Origin: Tubulanus polymorphus
Lineage: Eukaryota; Nemertea; Palaeonemertea; Tubulaniformes; Tubulanidae
Length of the DNA: 64,000 nucleotides
Direction of reading: 5' to 3'
Assembly: GCF_964204645.1 (NCBI RefSeq)
Contig: NC_134032.1
Span: 2,320,916 to 2,384,915 of the forward strand
Positions 34,601 to 47,635 of this stretch are shown here, piece by piece. Both the position numbers and the translations under genes were made by a program. The notes under the pieces are model-generated. The model saw nothing but the letters and a program-made list of their open reading frames with translations, ran no database searches and was not told the origin of the DNA. Numbering within the stretch: the first letter of the stretch is position 1; the number at the start of each line of letters is the position of its first letter.

Positions 34601-37600
34601 AGAAATGTGTCGTTTTTGGTTATATTTAACATTGTTGCTGTTCTATTTTCGTTATCAATCCTTTCCGATTCGCAAATAAAACTCGTATGAACCTCTTCAA
34701 TTTTGCAGGGGAATCGAACCCAGTTCGCTGATCCTCGTGGATTATTCAGTATCATCGCCGTGCACGGCATATTGACGTCATTTATCGGTTGTTTTCTGAG
34801 AGGAGATATCAATCCTTGAACAACTTCTGGTATCGTGTCGTTATTTGTAGGTTTATACCACTCTGTGTAGCTCAATGGTTTCCCATCAGTCCACGTGTAG
34901 TAACCAAAAGTAGGCTAAAAGTTTAAGTTGCAAATTCATGATTAAAACATCAAAATGGTATATAAAATTCTTTTAACGAGATGGATTTTAGAAATTAAGA
35001 ATTTTACCTGCATTTTTAATCCAATCATCATTATGAGCGCTTTCTGTGAATAGGCATTTAGAAGAAGTTCTGTTGCGAATAATCTTTTGATGGAAATCAT
35101 TTCCTGTTCTGAGTTGATACTGAGTAGATGTCCCGCATACTTCTGTCTACAGTATATTTCAGCGTTCTCCCAATTCAGACGTTCATCTCTTATGTATTTT
35201 ACGCATGAAATTCCCGAATCTAGAAATCCCGATTTACAGACATTTTCAAACTGTTTAACCGGTAACGACTGTTCTAATGTGTATTGTATTTGAAATGTAG
35301 GGATGAAATGTTTCACCTCAAACCACAGGTTGTCATCTCTTAAACTATAAAACACAAGTCCCGTTATCGCGTTATTGTCACATATTTTATGCTCATGTGT
35401 GATTCTTCTAGTATCCGATTCATATATCGATTGTTTGTAGATTATCGGATCATTGTCTCTTGCACCCGATTTCGTGCACAGTACCCTGCCTATGTATTTG
35501 ATTAGAAACCGGTGGTAGGAAAATTTGCCCCGCCTGACCACTACAGGATAGTTATAATATAGCGGTTGATGTTGATACTCAGATGATCCCGGATAATTTG
35601 GTGACTGCAACAACCCGCATTCATCTTCGAATACGCTCCCATGCACATACGCTTCTATAACGGCAGATTTCAATTTTTGACATTTACTCCGAAGTTCAAC
35701 CATTAAATAATAATTCCAGAATAAACTCGCGGTTCGCATTTTCACAGTGTTTAATACCAGGCTGTTATTGAGCGACTGACTAATCAAGCTAACGTACGTA
35801 CCACATGACCCGAATGGTATAGCACCCTGAAAACATCGGTCGATTTGATATTCGTGTTCTGATAATATGTAAATGTTTCTCAAAGGTAGGCGTCGGTTTT
35901 CGGGTGTTATCACGAGACAGTGTGACGTCATATCGACCTGCTGTTCTCCCTCCCGGAGGATGTACCCGTCACAGTCGGTAGGACGAAATCTGAGATATGA
36001 TTCTTTTTCAACGGTCAACTGGTCATTCCACTTATACGCGTATGCTGCTACAGTTACCGACCAACCGGATGTAATCAGACTGACGACGTTACGGTCGTAC
36101 GGGTCGTATAAACGAGGACAATACGGACCGTATCGTCTAGCCGTGAAATTACCACCGTCGAATATGTAAAATCCAGCTCGCTCGCAGTTCTCTGATAAAA
36201 CTGTTAGTCCCATATTCTCTTCATAAATGTCAACTTTCCATTTAAACTCGTATCTAGTGATGCGATAATTTACCGATACTTTTTTTTGTTTCGGAAACAG
36301 TGAGTTTGGCGTCAAAAACGGCAACTGGTTCACCTAAAGTTCGTCAATAATAAGTATATCAGACAGATTTTTGATAATATATGTTATTTCGGTACGGGGT
36401 AACATAATTACAGAGGTTATACTCACCCGACGGTTGTTGACCTTGATATCGTCTATCGAAATAGATTCCATTTTATAGCTTATTTCAAATCTTACATCAT
36501 CGTGAACTGTTGTTTTTAAAACGCACAGTATGACGAGAAAGCCGTCAGATTTGACACTCAGTGATTGCAGGTAGTTGTGACCGAGTAAAACATCAGTTCC
36601 TACAACGCGTAACCCTTCTAGTTTATATACACCAATGACGTCACCGGATGTGACGAGATCACGTGTCCAGTTAAAGACGACGTACTGTAACACCTGTCCT
36701 GTGATAGACCAGCAGTGTAAGTGTTTTGATCGAGTTGTTACGTGTAAACTGTTGTCATCGGGAATGAGCACTCCCGACTCGTTGTTAGAGATCTGAATCA
36801 ACCGATTAGCGACGTTCCAATCTGATATTTTATACAATTGGACTAAAAGCAGTGATTGCACAGTTGTCTTCCGTAAAACGAATACAGCTTTGTTTGTTTT
36901 AGAATAAAATGATGAAGGTGGATGTCCAGATTGTTGTGGTATTAAAGCGAAAGGATCACTGCTGGTGTTCCATCCGTCGTGGAGTTTAATGGACACCGAT
37001 GATGATTCCCCAAATCGGTAGAATGTGAAATCGATATCAATTAACGTAAGATTCATCGCATAACCTCGCGGCATCCCGCTCCACTCAACAAACAACTTGC
37101 AATTACGTAATTTATGAATCGCGAATTTATAACCCCGCTCAGCTTTTAGCCGCTCCAATTTTAAATCGAATCTTGAACCGTCGTGGAAAATATTTATTTG
37201 ACTTCGCCCATAACGATAAATGACATAAACGCGACTACCTCGCGCTCCAGCGACTTTACTCCTAAACATCAACGAGATCGAATCGTCACGGCGGATTTCA
37301 TGTTTTCCATCACCGCACAATCTGTTATCGGACTCACTGACGAGAAGGTAGTTATCACCACAGAATATTGACAGCTCGATATCATGGTAAACTTGGACGT
37401 GAAAAGTCCCCGGTAAAGAGCTGTTGATGAACCACCGACATTCAACACCGCGCGATAACGAAGGGTAATTCGGCGAAACGATGTAACCGGACGTAGAATC
37501 TAACGGGTACCACGTATTGTTACAAGACGAACTTACCGTCACAGACGATTCCTCGATAGAGTCTGCTGTGCGATCAGCGCGCGCGATGCGAACTTGACAG

Positions 37601-37662
37601 ACGATCAGCGACGCTATAAACAGCGCTCTCAGTCGCCGCTCCATACCGAACAACATCGACAC
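31666..37662 (-). CDS. CUB/C-type lectin/LDLa/LRR G-protein coupled receptor (GRL101-like), three exons
   Basis: Exons 37662-36427, 36333-35008 and 34914-31666 join in phase 0 at both introns (donors GTGAGT and GTAAAA, acceptors CTTTAG and TTTTAG), giving about 1,936 residues. Order: signal peptide (LRALFIASLIVCQV); CUB around residues 46-150 (GYIVSPNYPSLSRGVECRW); further CUB-like sequence including LLQSPNYPGSSEY; a C-type lectin domain spanning exons 2-3 (NWENAEIYC, WTDGKPLSYTEW); six LDLa modules (for example CDGVTDCKDGSDEMGC); LRR N-cap and about six LRRs; 7TM with CWMP in helix 6 and NPLLY in helix 7. LDLa+LRR+7TM is the layout of Lymnaea GRL101 and relaxin-type LGRs; the CUB and lectin modules are added. 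Helix 3 ends TRHRF instead of DRY/ERW. The ligand is unknown. Confidence 0.88.
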
Positions 37663-37704
37663 GATACGAATTATGCTCGGCTGTCCACAGATTTTGAAGT
37701 TCTG

Positions 37705-37710
37705 TTTATA
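37705..37710 (-). promoter_or_regulatory. Candidate TATA box of the minus-strand receptor
   Basis: TATAAA on the minus strand lies about 43 bp before the first ATG (37662), implying a very short 5' UTR. If the Met at 37644 (MERRLRAL) is used instead, the signal peptide is still intact. Confidence 0.3.
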
Positions 37711-37877
37711 ACTGAACTTTAGATCACCTGTTTAGAACTTTACATGACTGCAGAAATAAAATGTTTGAACCACTCAGCAATTTAAGGATACGAATAAACT
37801 TTTCAGTCCATTATATTTTGCCAAAGGCGATTTTGGTATCATTTACTCGTGTAGTCATTATTTCACGTTTTCCCTGA

Positions 37878-38300
<423 letters not shown>

Positions 38301-38374
38301 TATCGAGCACACCAATCTGACTATATTCACGCCTGACAACTACGAAACTAGCAAACTTACTTAAATCTTATCGA

Positions 38375-38560
38375 CGTCTTGGAAAAGTGGTTATAGCGTT
38401 CGACTGTGGTAGGCCAGGTCGTGGGGTCGAACCCCGTACATAACCGTAGTATCCGCGGGCGCTTAACACTTATCCGCATCGCCTCTCTCCACCCAGGGGT
38501 ATGTGGGTACCTGGCCTGACATGACGTTTGAGCGTCTAGTAACTGCTTGGATGTTATGTT
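38375..38560 (+). mobile_element. tRNA-derived SINE-like sequence
   Basis: A-box-like TGGTTATAGCG (about 38388-38398) and B-box-like GGGGTCGAACCCC (about 38422-38434) sit 24 bp apart. 'cctctctccacccaggggta' + 'tgtgggtacctggcc' follows, a tail of the kind seen in invertebrate tRNA-SINEs. The tRNA part cannot fold into a full cloverleaf, so it is not a tRNA gene. Confidence 0.6.
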
Positions 38561-39789
38561 TTTTCCCCAGAGTATTTATGTCTTTAATGTCTTTTTTTAC
38601 TCATAAATGGTTAGAGTTAAAGGCTGGGGGTAATAATACTGATTTAATAGCGAGCGCCATTGAACATTGCATCGCAGTGAAAAGGGCGCAATCGAAATTA
38701 AATTTTCATAAATTACTATGAAGTACTATTACTAAATCGGTATTTTCGCGAGGTATACATTGAGGTAGATACTCTTCGCGAGTTAAATTGAGGAGGGCCC
38801 AGTCCGTACGAAAAAAAACTCGCAGATACAAATACAAACTGTTATATTTTTGACCACGACTGCCAATGCGTTTGGGACGCATTGGCAGTCGAGTTTGATT
38901 AACAATCAATGTATAATCAAACTCGAATACGATTGGTTGCTTTTAGTGCTAGATACAAAACTTACTGTATGGAAGCCCTGAAACGACATTACGAATTACG
39001 TTTTACGTTTTACGAATTATGTTTTACGAATTACGTTTTGGGCAACGATTTACCACTACATTTCGGTTCAATTTATGACAAGAGGTCAAGGTTGTAGTGC
39101 ACTCTCCGTGAATAACAATTAAAAATTGCCACTTGGGTAGCTTACAGGCAGGAGGCAGCGCTGTAGTGTGATCGGTTGTAATTTTTTGCCGAATGCTTCC
39201 TTAACTGATAACGATGATGGATGACTTTGCAGTCCAAACGCTGTGCTTTCAAATTTAGATATAATTATTAAAAGCTAAGACTTGTTCTGGTCATTTGTTA
39301 CAATCGCACAATTGTATCCACACCGATATGGAGTCCAATTAAGCTTTTTTATATCTCCATGAACCCCGAATAATTTCCAGTTTTGCATCATCGTGTGCCC
39401 TTCCTTGCCAAACAGGACAGTGTCAGTGCTTGTAATTTATTAATTAATGAATCCGGGACTTTGTATGCAGGCTGAATCTCTATACTTTAAATCATTTGAA
39501 ATTATCATCAAGTCACTTTTTGACTTCCTAATTCCTCATTATTACTCTGATACTAAAAGAATGCATTCGAAACTCCGTCAATTTTACTATTGATATAGTG
39601 TTATTTCGAAATGCAAAATAAATTCAGTCAGATTTATTCTATCATTCGTCATGATTCGACTTCATTGCAAAGCCTGTGTTTTTCTGAAAACTCATGGAGC
39701 AATAGCCAAAAGCATGGAAGCCCTGAAACGACATTACGAATTACGTTTTACCAAATACGTTTTACGTTTTACGAATTACAAATTACTAG
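38561..39789. other. No gene seen; duplicated 'cgttttacgaattac' segment
   Basis: 'tggaagccctgaaacgacat' + 'tacgaattacgttttac' occurs at 38969-39006 and again at 39715-39751, each followed by irregular 'acgttttacgaatt' repeats. Short frames here carry no motifs. Confidence 0.5.
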
Positions 39790-40370
39790 TTACTTGTGTT
39801 CCGTGGTACCCAGTGACAATTAAACAACTTGTGTTCCGTGGTACTCAGTGACAATTAAACAACTTGTGTTTCGTGGTACTCAGTGACAATTAAACAACTT
39901 GTGTTCCGTGGTACCCAGTGACAATTAAACAACTTGTGTTCCGTGGTACCCAGTGATAATTAAACAACTTGTGTTCTGTGGTACCCAGTGACAATTAAAC
40001 AACTTGTGTTCCGTGGTACCCAGCGACAATTAAACAACTTGTGTTCCGTGGTACCCAGTGACAATTAAACAACTTGTGTTCCGTGGTACCCAGTGACAAT
40101 TAAACAACTTGTGTTCCGTGGTACCCAGTGACAATTAAACAACTTGTGTTCTGTGGTACCCAGTGACAATTAAACAACTTGTGTTCTGTGGTACCCAGTG
40201 ATAATTAAACAACTTGTGTTCTTTGGTACCCAGTGACAAGTGTTCTGTGGTACCCAGTGACAATTAAACAACTTGTGTTCTGTGGTACCCAGTGACAATT
40301 AAACAACTTGTGTTCTGTGGTACCCAGTGACAATTAAACAACTTGTGTTCTGTGGTACCCAGTGATAAAC
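39790..40370. repeat. 35-bp minisatellite, about 16 copies
   Basis: The unit is 'acaattaaacaacttgtgtt' + 'ccgtggtacccagtg'. Copies differ at a few sites (ccgtgg/ctgtgg, gacaa/gataa), and one unit is shortened near 40236. The array ends 330 bp upstream of the 5' UTR exon of the next gene. Confidence 0.95.
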
Positions 40371-40689
40371 TATTTATCCATGTATTTTTCTATTTTATTT
40401 GGTTTTAGAATTTATTGTAAATAGGATTTGTCTCACGGCTCTACAGCTCTTCTACGAAGTTAGAAACTTGACCTTTTAAACGTTTCGGCGTGAAAGTCTT
40501 GTTGATAGGCTAAGGCGCGCACGTGACCTAACGCGCACCTGCTGGTAACGCTTTAAAGCTGAAGAAACCGGGCTTTGGCATTCGTATTTGAGCGTACATA
40601 GTACATGAATGGATAGGCATATATTAATTCGTAACCAGTATAGATCGCTTCCTGAAGACCCGAGGTACCTCGCGGTATATTGTTTGAGA

Positions 40690-41185
40690 CTTTAGTTCGT
40701 GGTGGAGAAACCGTGACAACCTGCTCCGAAATCGTAAGTAATTTTTTGATAATTTAGGCATCTCCAAATGCCAAGCTATTCATAGTTTAATGCCAAAGCG
40801 AACATTAAAACATAATACTTCATAGTGGATTCCGATTTAGCGAGGTAGATCATAAAAAGATGAAGAAATTGACATACAATAACCCCTATTGACGAATTAG
40901 GGCTTCAGAGATTTTTTGACGCTCGTAAATTTGTACCTCGTAAGAATTCGACCGATTTTATAGAGCGGCCACTTTCCGGCCCCTAAAATGATTTCCCCTC
41001 CCATGTATTTCCTCTTGGAGTAGAATAATGGTGCTCTCCTATTTTTTTACAGAAATTTGATATATAAGAAGCCCAGAAATACCCGATGAAAAGGCCTAGA
41101 AATTTTATTTAGTGAAATGAAGTACATTTATTTGACCAGATATTTATTCTTTCATTTTTAGCATGATTAGTACTGACCGTTAGGA
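40690..41185 (+). other. 5' UTR exon and intron of the transposase-like gene
   Basis: A donor (AAATC|gtaagt, near 40736) and an acceptor with a good pyrimidine tract (ttctttcatttttag, ending 41161) frame a non-coding intron. The second exon begins at 41162, 24 bp before the ATG at 41186. The transcription start is not located. Confidence 0.4.
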
Positions 41186-44100
41186 ATGTCTGCTGCTGAG
41201 CAAGCCACTGGTAAATATATCAAATTTTTTAAACTTGAGATTAAGATTAAGGCAATATGAAAACATTAAGATGCACTATATTTCTCTTTTTACAGCATCA
41301 AAAAAGCGCTCAGTAAATCTCACTACCAAGCAAGGTGCCCATTCGAGAAAGAAGTACTTCGGAAGTTCCAGAAAAAAGCGTAGGAGTGAGTCTTATATCT
41401 ATATTTTTTGGAATGTTTTTATTAAAGAATTAAAATTCATTACACATGTTAGAAATTTTGGTTATTCGTTAGTTGATTGTGAGGTTTACAAGTTTTTTTA
41501 TATTTCGAACTCTGATTGAGTGACTGTCAATCAAATGACTTAAATGAAAGGATAACGACAATGAGGATAATGCAAGTATAAGTATGAGGATAATGCAGGT
41601 ATGATAAATATGTTGTTCTCTATTAAACCCCTGAGGCCAGTTTCAGTTTCTCTGTTTAAGGTGGTACAGGTTTATTCGGTACAGGTTTATTTTTTACTAA
41701 CATCTGCAAAAAATATGAGACAAATATTTCTGATTCTGCTCAATTCAACACATATTTCATTCAAATAATGAAGGTCTTTGAAAGGACCCATTTTCTACAA
41801 TCATATTTATTCTTCCCTCTTAACATTTCCCTAGGAACAAAAACTAGGGACATAGTTGCAAATTCAACATTTGAAGAAAGCCAGAGTAGTGAATTTACGG
41901 AAAGAGAGGAAAGCTCGACTAATGACGATATTTTGCTGGAAAATCCACTCGAGATATCTGCTGTTGATGGTGTAGATGGTGTAGATTTGTCTGATATTGA
42001 TGTCCTCCTCCAGTGTAGTGATCTAAATTCGGTTTCCTTATGTTCAATATCACCTGTTAAGTCTCATTGTCAATGTTCTTGTCATCCTGATTTGATTACC
42101 ATGAAAGAGAAAATCGATGAATTATCCGACCAAATTCGACAGAAGAATGAAGAAATTCAAAATTTGAAAGCGAAACTTGAGCAAATTTATTCACAAGATT
42201 TATTAAAAATTGACACAGATTCATCAAACTTAGAAACATTTGAAGCTACTCCCCTTGTTACTAGTTTTCGCAGTAAAAGCAGTTGTTACACCAAATTAGA
42301 ACATCCAACAATTAATTCCAGTTCAGCCTCAAAGAAAACTCTTGACTCGAGAGCAAGAAAATTGAAACTTGTTTTGGATAAATTATCCTCTATTTCATCG
42401 TCAGGCAATGATATGGCTGTAACATTATCTTGTTTCATGAAAAGGTATCCTGATTTAGTCAAAAAGGCTCTGGAGTTGGCCGGTATCGCAACTGTAAATC
42501 AATTAGATCCAACTCAAGTAATAGAATTGAAATTAAATTTGAGACTACCGATGAATAAGTTACTTGAACTTAAAAAAATCTTGAAACATTACAATATTCA
42601 GATTTTTCCGTCTAGTCGAAATATTAGACAAGAGCTTGCAGCCAGACAAGAGTCGTTTTCTACATTCATTGAAGCTGGTGAAATAGAACTGGAAATTAAT
42701 AGCAGAACGCATGAAAAGCAATTGTCAGCGTTTGTTTCTGTGACATCAATAGAGCTATTAATACAAAAGTCAGTAGAAAAACTGATAATGAAAAATCAGT
42801 TAAATAGGTCCCCAGAATTTCATGACGAAATATGGGCAAAGATCGGGGTGGATAAAGGGGGCGGTAGTACAAAGATGGTACTAGCCATCATAAACGGACC
42901 ATCCCCGAATAGTCCAGATCAAACGCATTTGATCAGTTTTTATGAAGGGGTTGACTGTTTGGAGAATTTGAATAAGGTTTTTGGAAAATTCCAGGGTGAA
43001 ATTTCAACTGTCAAAACCATCATCGTTTTTGATCAAGAAATTACCGTTAGACTATTTCTAATGGGGGACCTTCATTTCCTTTGCCAGATGATGGGCCATC
43101 AAGGCAGCGCATCATCTTATCCATGCCTATGGTGTGAGGTAACACTCCATGATTTGCGCAAAAAAGATGCAACACCTCATACCCCAACATTCAAGCAGTA
43201 CCAATCGCGTTCAATCGGGTCCTATTTAAGGAATGCACAAACTGCTGAAGCTACACCACGGGTTATTGGTGCGGAGACACAAAATATTCAAAGTAGTATG
43301 CTTTTCAAGCCCTCTGATTTAGGCCATCTAGTTCCTCCTGGTCTCCATGTTTCTCTTGGCTTAGGGTTAATGTTCTTCGAGATGCTAGAAAAACGTTGTT
43401 GTGAACTTGATGAATCTTCCCTCGGAGAACGTTTTCCCGAGCAATGGGAAGCATGGAGAGCAGCTTCAGCATCTGTAACTAGCTTGCAGGATGAACTGGA
43501 TAGCCTAAAACAGAAGTTACAATCTTGTCAAGAGCTAGTCGACTTATTGAAAAATGCAAAGAAAAAACGCTCTAGTCCATTAAACTGTGGGGCGCCGATT
43601 TGTATAATTCGTTCTATTGAGAATCCGCAGCCACATATATATTTGTATTGCACGAACTGCGAAGCACCATACCACAGCCAATGTGTTCAATCTGTATATG
43701 ATCCTGATATTTCTGATAGCGATTTCCTTTGTTTGAAATGTCGGCCACTTGCGGACAAAAAAATAACACCGGATAAATTCCTGAAACAAGCAGAAGAAAA
43801 CATGAGCAAAATCAAAGATATAGAAATTCCATCAATAAAAGTACTGTTAAATCCGAGAAGAACCAAGCTTAACCAAATATATAAGGACATAACCTTAGAG
43901 ATGGGACCAATACAAAAAGATCTAAATGAAAATCTTAAAAAGATAGGAGTCGACAGACAGGCATATCACTCGAATAGCTTTGTAGGAAACCATGTACACA
44001 AGTTGTTTAAAAAGGATGAGGAAAATGGAATTAACAATCCACAAATACTATTATCCTGTCTCAACAATTATCCGAATGACCGAAAGTTATTTTTGGATCT

Positions 44101-44554
44101 TTTCGAGAAGTTTCAAGATATCTATCAAGTATATTCAGCTTGTCGGTTTTTGTCCGAACCTGAAATAGAACATGTAGTGAACAGTATTCATGAATTTGGT
44201 ACATGGTTTCCTCAAAATTTCCCCACGGCGAATATAACTCCCAAATTGCATGTTTTGATCTATCACGTGCCTGAATTCATCCAAACATGGAAGTCATTGG
44301 GGCTCTTTGGAGAGCAGGGGCTTGAAAGCAAGCATGCGAGTATGAACCAAGATGCCAGAATCTATTCCTGTTTGCGGAACAGAGTAGTCCGCACAAAATT
44401 AATGTTTTTGAATCAAGGTCTCTACTCAACAAAATCACTGCACTTACACAAAATAATCCGGAAGTGTAACTGTGGAGGATTCTTCAAGAAAATGTCACCA
44501 TCGAGTAATACACGAACTTGCCAGAAATGTAGCAATGTCAGTGATCAGGTTTAA
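41186..44554 (+). CDS. Transposase-like protein with coiled coil and PHD-like finger (three coding exons)
   Basis: Exons 41186-41210, 41296-41385 and 41835-44554 join in phase 1 at both introns (donors gtaaat, gtgagt; acceptors tttacag, ccctag), giving about 944 residues. The N-terminus is short and basic (SRKKYFGSSRKKRRS), then acidic. A CQCSCHP cluster and a coiled coil (MKEKIDELSDQIRQKNEEIQ) follow. The core has three spaced acidic blocks of a DDE-type fold: GVDKGGGSTKM (about nt 42845), GDLHFLCQMMGHQGSASSYP + CLWC (about 43067) and LFGEQGLESKHASMN (about 44302). A Cys/His finger (YCTNCEAPYHSQC...FLCLKC, about 43645-43740) sits between the second and third. The C-terminus has a four-Cys CNCGG...CQKC cluster. 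The family is not identified. It could be a domesticated transposase or an active element's gene; I see no terminal inverted repeats. Confidence 0.75.
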
Positions 44555-44769
44555 CCTATAATGAGAAATATTTCTTCATGAGCTGAATATGCATTGATAT
44601 AAGTTTATTCATCATACTTGTTATAATGTTTAAAAACTTAAAATGCCGAAAATTTTGAGGAACTGTACCTTCGAAGCTAGCTTCCCAATCAGTTCCAGAT
44701 TCTCTAATTAGTTTTTGTTCTATGATGTAAATCACTGTTGCACGTCATAAATTTATGTAATTTCTGAAA

Positions 44770-44775
44770 AATAAA
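44770..44775 (+). terminator. Polyadenylation signal of the transposase-like gene
   Basis: AATAAA lies 215 bp after the stop codon, followed by an A-rich stretch. Confidence 0.55.
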
Positions 44776-44968
44776 AGAAAAAACAAGCTGAAACTTATAA
44801 CCAGTTTTAGTTCATACTTAATTACTGATTCTCATTGACAGCCCTGCCTGATTCGGTCTTAAGTGATGACGAGAGATAAAACAAAATAGGGAGGGCAAGG
44901 GAGAGAGATGTAGCCTACAGCCAGCAAGCCTCTGATAGGCCTACCGCCCGCCCGCATCAGTATTAAGC

Positions 44969-45190
44969 TAGGGACACACGAGCGCTAGCGAATTCGCCGG
45001 CGAATTCATACACCCGATCGCCGGTGTAAATAATCGGCCGAAAATATTAAACATGTTTGATACGGGCGATTCGCCGGGCGATCGAGTCGGCCGACGAAAT
45101 CGTCGTCGCCGTGAGTGGCCACACGAGCGAATTTTTCGGGCGATTTATAAATTCGCCGCGATCGGGCGAAAATACGCTTGTGTGCCGCTA
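44969..45190. mobile_element. CpG-rich inverted-end element (about 220 bp)
   Basis: TAGGGACACACGAGCG at the left pairs with CGCTTGTGTGCCGCTA at the right. The interior is full of CGAATTCGCCGG and GGGCGAT words in both orientations, very unlike the AT-rich flanks. It is non-coding and MITE-like. Confidence 0.7.
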
Positions 45191-46325
45191 CATTTAAGGA
45201 TTTTGACAGTATAGAAAGTATGGCGGTTTATAGAGGATAATTAACTATACATTTGAATAGACGTGTACTACAAATGAATGGAGTTTGTGGACGTGATGTA
45301 TAGGTAGGCTAGTAGCCTAGGCTATCGGCAGCAAATCGAACGAAGGTGCATACATTCTGGCCTCATATTTTGTTTATTCATATAGCAATAAAGTACTTAC
45401 CGTGGGTGAACTCATGCTTTATCCTTTATACGTGATTTGATCAGCGGCAGTTTTCAATAAAACTAATTGAATTTGGATTGAATCGCTTTCCGGTGACAAG
45501 CTGTCGTTTCATTCTTCCATTTGAAAGCATGATGATCTTAAAACAATAGTAACCGTCGTATCCTAATAGTTGATCATTGTTATTTGGTAGGAAAACACAT
45601 TTTTGGGTGTAATTTAAAGACATATTCATCTTCTCTAGCTGTCATCACTTTTTGTTTACAATCCGCCATGATGTACGGTCACATGACTCCGCACGAAATC
45701 TAATTTTATAAAATACCGTAATATCAATTTATTTATGAAAAGAAAGTTTAAATATCGTATATTAGCAAAATACAATTGAATATTCATCACAAGACTAATA
45801 AAATATAGCTTACAAACTTATTTAATATGAATCGGAAATCATCGACAAACGCCGATGACTCCGCTGGCTGAATATGCTACAGGTGCGCGTTCGCATACTA
45901 AGTAGGGTCAAGGTTGCTTCAAGTTTCCTCGCTGTACAGCCGTGGTCTATAATAATGATAATAATGGTTACTGAAAAAAGGGATGTTCAAGGGTATAAAT
46001 CGCAGTGGTCGATCGTGTTCGAATCCGCAATTTCTGCCACTCTCAGTCTACGGCCGCGGTGCCTACAACTTATTTCGCTTTCGAGGTCATGTGTTTTATC
46101 TTACATACCATAATACGGTTGATAACGATTCTTTTTCTAAATTTCTTTTTCGAATGATTATCACGTGATCGTGATCGTGATTATTATCACGTGATATTTT
46201 AACTACGAAAATCCGACCGAGCAGACGGCGTTTAATTCACCGTACTCTGCTAATACGGTGTGTTGACCACGATCGCCGCTAGGTGGCGCTTGCGTGTGAA
46301 ATAATCTTCGTTTTTCGAGCATTTC
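45191..46325. other. No gene seen
   Basis: AT-rich DNA. Around 46160-46198 two TATCACGTGAT palindromes flank 'cgtgatcgtgatta', making a compact inverted cluster of CACGTG sites. Short frames lack motifs. Confidence 0.4.
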
Positions 46326-47387
46326 ATGAAATTAAATGATTTAGGCGAGACACAGGACAAGCACGATATTGTTGACAATCAGCTGCCTATCTATGATAAT
46401 CATATTCTGAACCGCGAGATAGATACTGATGAAGTAATAAAAGCGATCTCGCTACTTAAGAATAAAAAGGCATCTGGCATCGACGGGATAACAAATGAAT
46501 TGCTAAAAGTCAACCGATATCCCTATTTAGTTGATATTTTGCAAAACCTATTCAATCTTGTTCTAAGGACTGGCCATGTACCGGATACTTGGTCGATTGG
46601 GGTGATCAAACCGATCTACAAGAACAAAGGTGATCCCGACGATCCCGATAATTACAGAGGCATCACTCTAGTGAGCTGCCTAGGAAAACTGTTTACGAGC
46701 ATATTGAATCAGAGACTATCTCTATTTTTAGATGCAAACAATATTATAAGTGAAGCCAAGGGTGGTTTCAGATCTAAATACTCGACAGTTGATCATATCT
46801 ACACTCTTAAAACCATTGTTGAACTGTACCTTGGCCAGGGGAGAAGACTGTTCTGTGCGTTCGTAGATTTTAAAAAGGCATTTGATTCAATCTGTAGAGT
46901 AACTCTTTGGAAGAAACTAATTAGTAATTGTATTACAGGAAACTTCCTGAACGTTATTAAAAGCATGTACGACTCTGTAAAATCGTGCGTAAAATATAAT
47001 GGCAATACCTCACAATATTTCACTGCCGGCAGAGGTTTGAGACAGGGCGAAAATCTATCACCAATCCTATTTTCACTCTATTTAAATGATATAGAGGCAT
47101 TTTTCGTGGGTAATGGTAATCCAACTCTCTCATTTATAGAAAAGCTGAATTCGGACTGCGATCATGATCTTGACACCCTGTTAAATCTATTTATTATTTT
47201 GTATGCAGATGACACAGTTATCTTAGCTGAGGATGAAAATTCACTGCAGTCGCAGCTGGATACTTTGTATGCATATTGTTTAGAAAACGATTTAACGGTT
47301 AATATCGATAAAACTAAAGTTTTAATTTTTGCAAGAAGTAAATGTAGGATCAAGATAGATACAAAGTTTATGTTTGGCACAGATGAG
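46326..47387 (+). pseudogene. LINE reverse transcriptase, first part
   Basis: It reads LKNKKASGIDGITNELLKV, IKPIYKNKGDPDDPDNYRGI, FVDFKKAFDSI (first catalytic Asp), GLRQGENLSPILFSLYLND, and IILYADDTVILAEDENSL with the catalytic YADD. These are RT blocks 1-5 of a non-LTR element in order and without internal stops. The frame continues unbroken (GTDE|IEIVEDYLYLG) across the BEL/Pao insertion if one copy of the target duplication is removed. Confidence 0.9.
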
Positions 47388-47600
47388 TGTTGAATATTGT
47401 AAGCAAGCTTATCTGTATATCCTGTTGTTACGGTTTATGGTCGAGTTAGTTCACGGTTTATTACTCACATTATTTGTACCTTATATAAATACAGTATTGG
47501 GAATAAATTCTATGTCATTTTTGTATCTGCGATATACGTGGTGTGTTGTTGGTCTTTGGTGCGCCCGTTTAAGGGCCCGACTGTCGCAGAGTTTTCTACA
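47388..47600 (+). repeat. 5' LTR of the BEL/Pao element
   Basis: TG...CA ended, 213 bp, almost identical to the 3' LTR. The visible difference is around 'acgtggtgtgtt' versus 'acgtgtgtgtgtt'. The short frames it contains are duplicated with it. Confidence 0.95.
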
Positions 47601-47635
47601 TTTTTGGTCCCTCGAGCCCTCGAGCCTGGCAGTAC

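Noticed and set aside
38385..38450. tRNA gene
   Set aside because: A- and B-box-like words are present, but the spacing is too short and no cloverleaf forms. A SINE is more likely.
41235..41519. Separate 94-codon gene
   Set aside because: Only 41296-41385 of it is coding, as exon 2 of the transposase-like gene. The rest is intron with splice signals at both ends.
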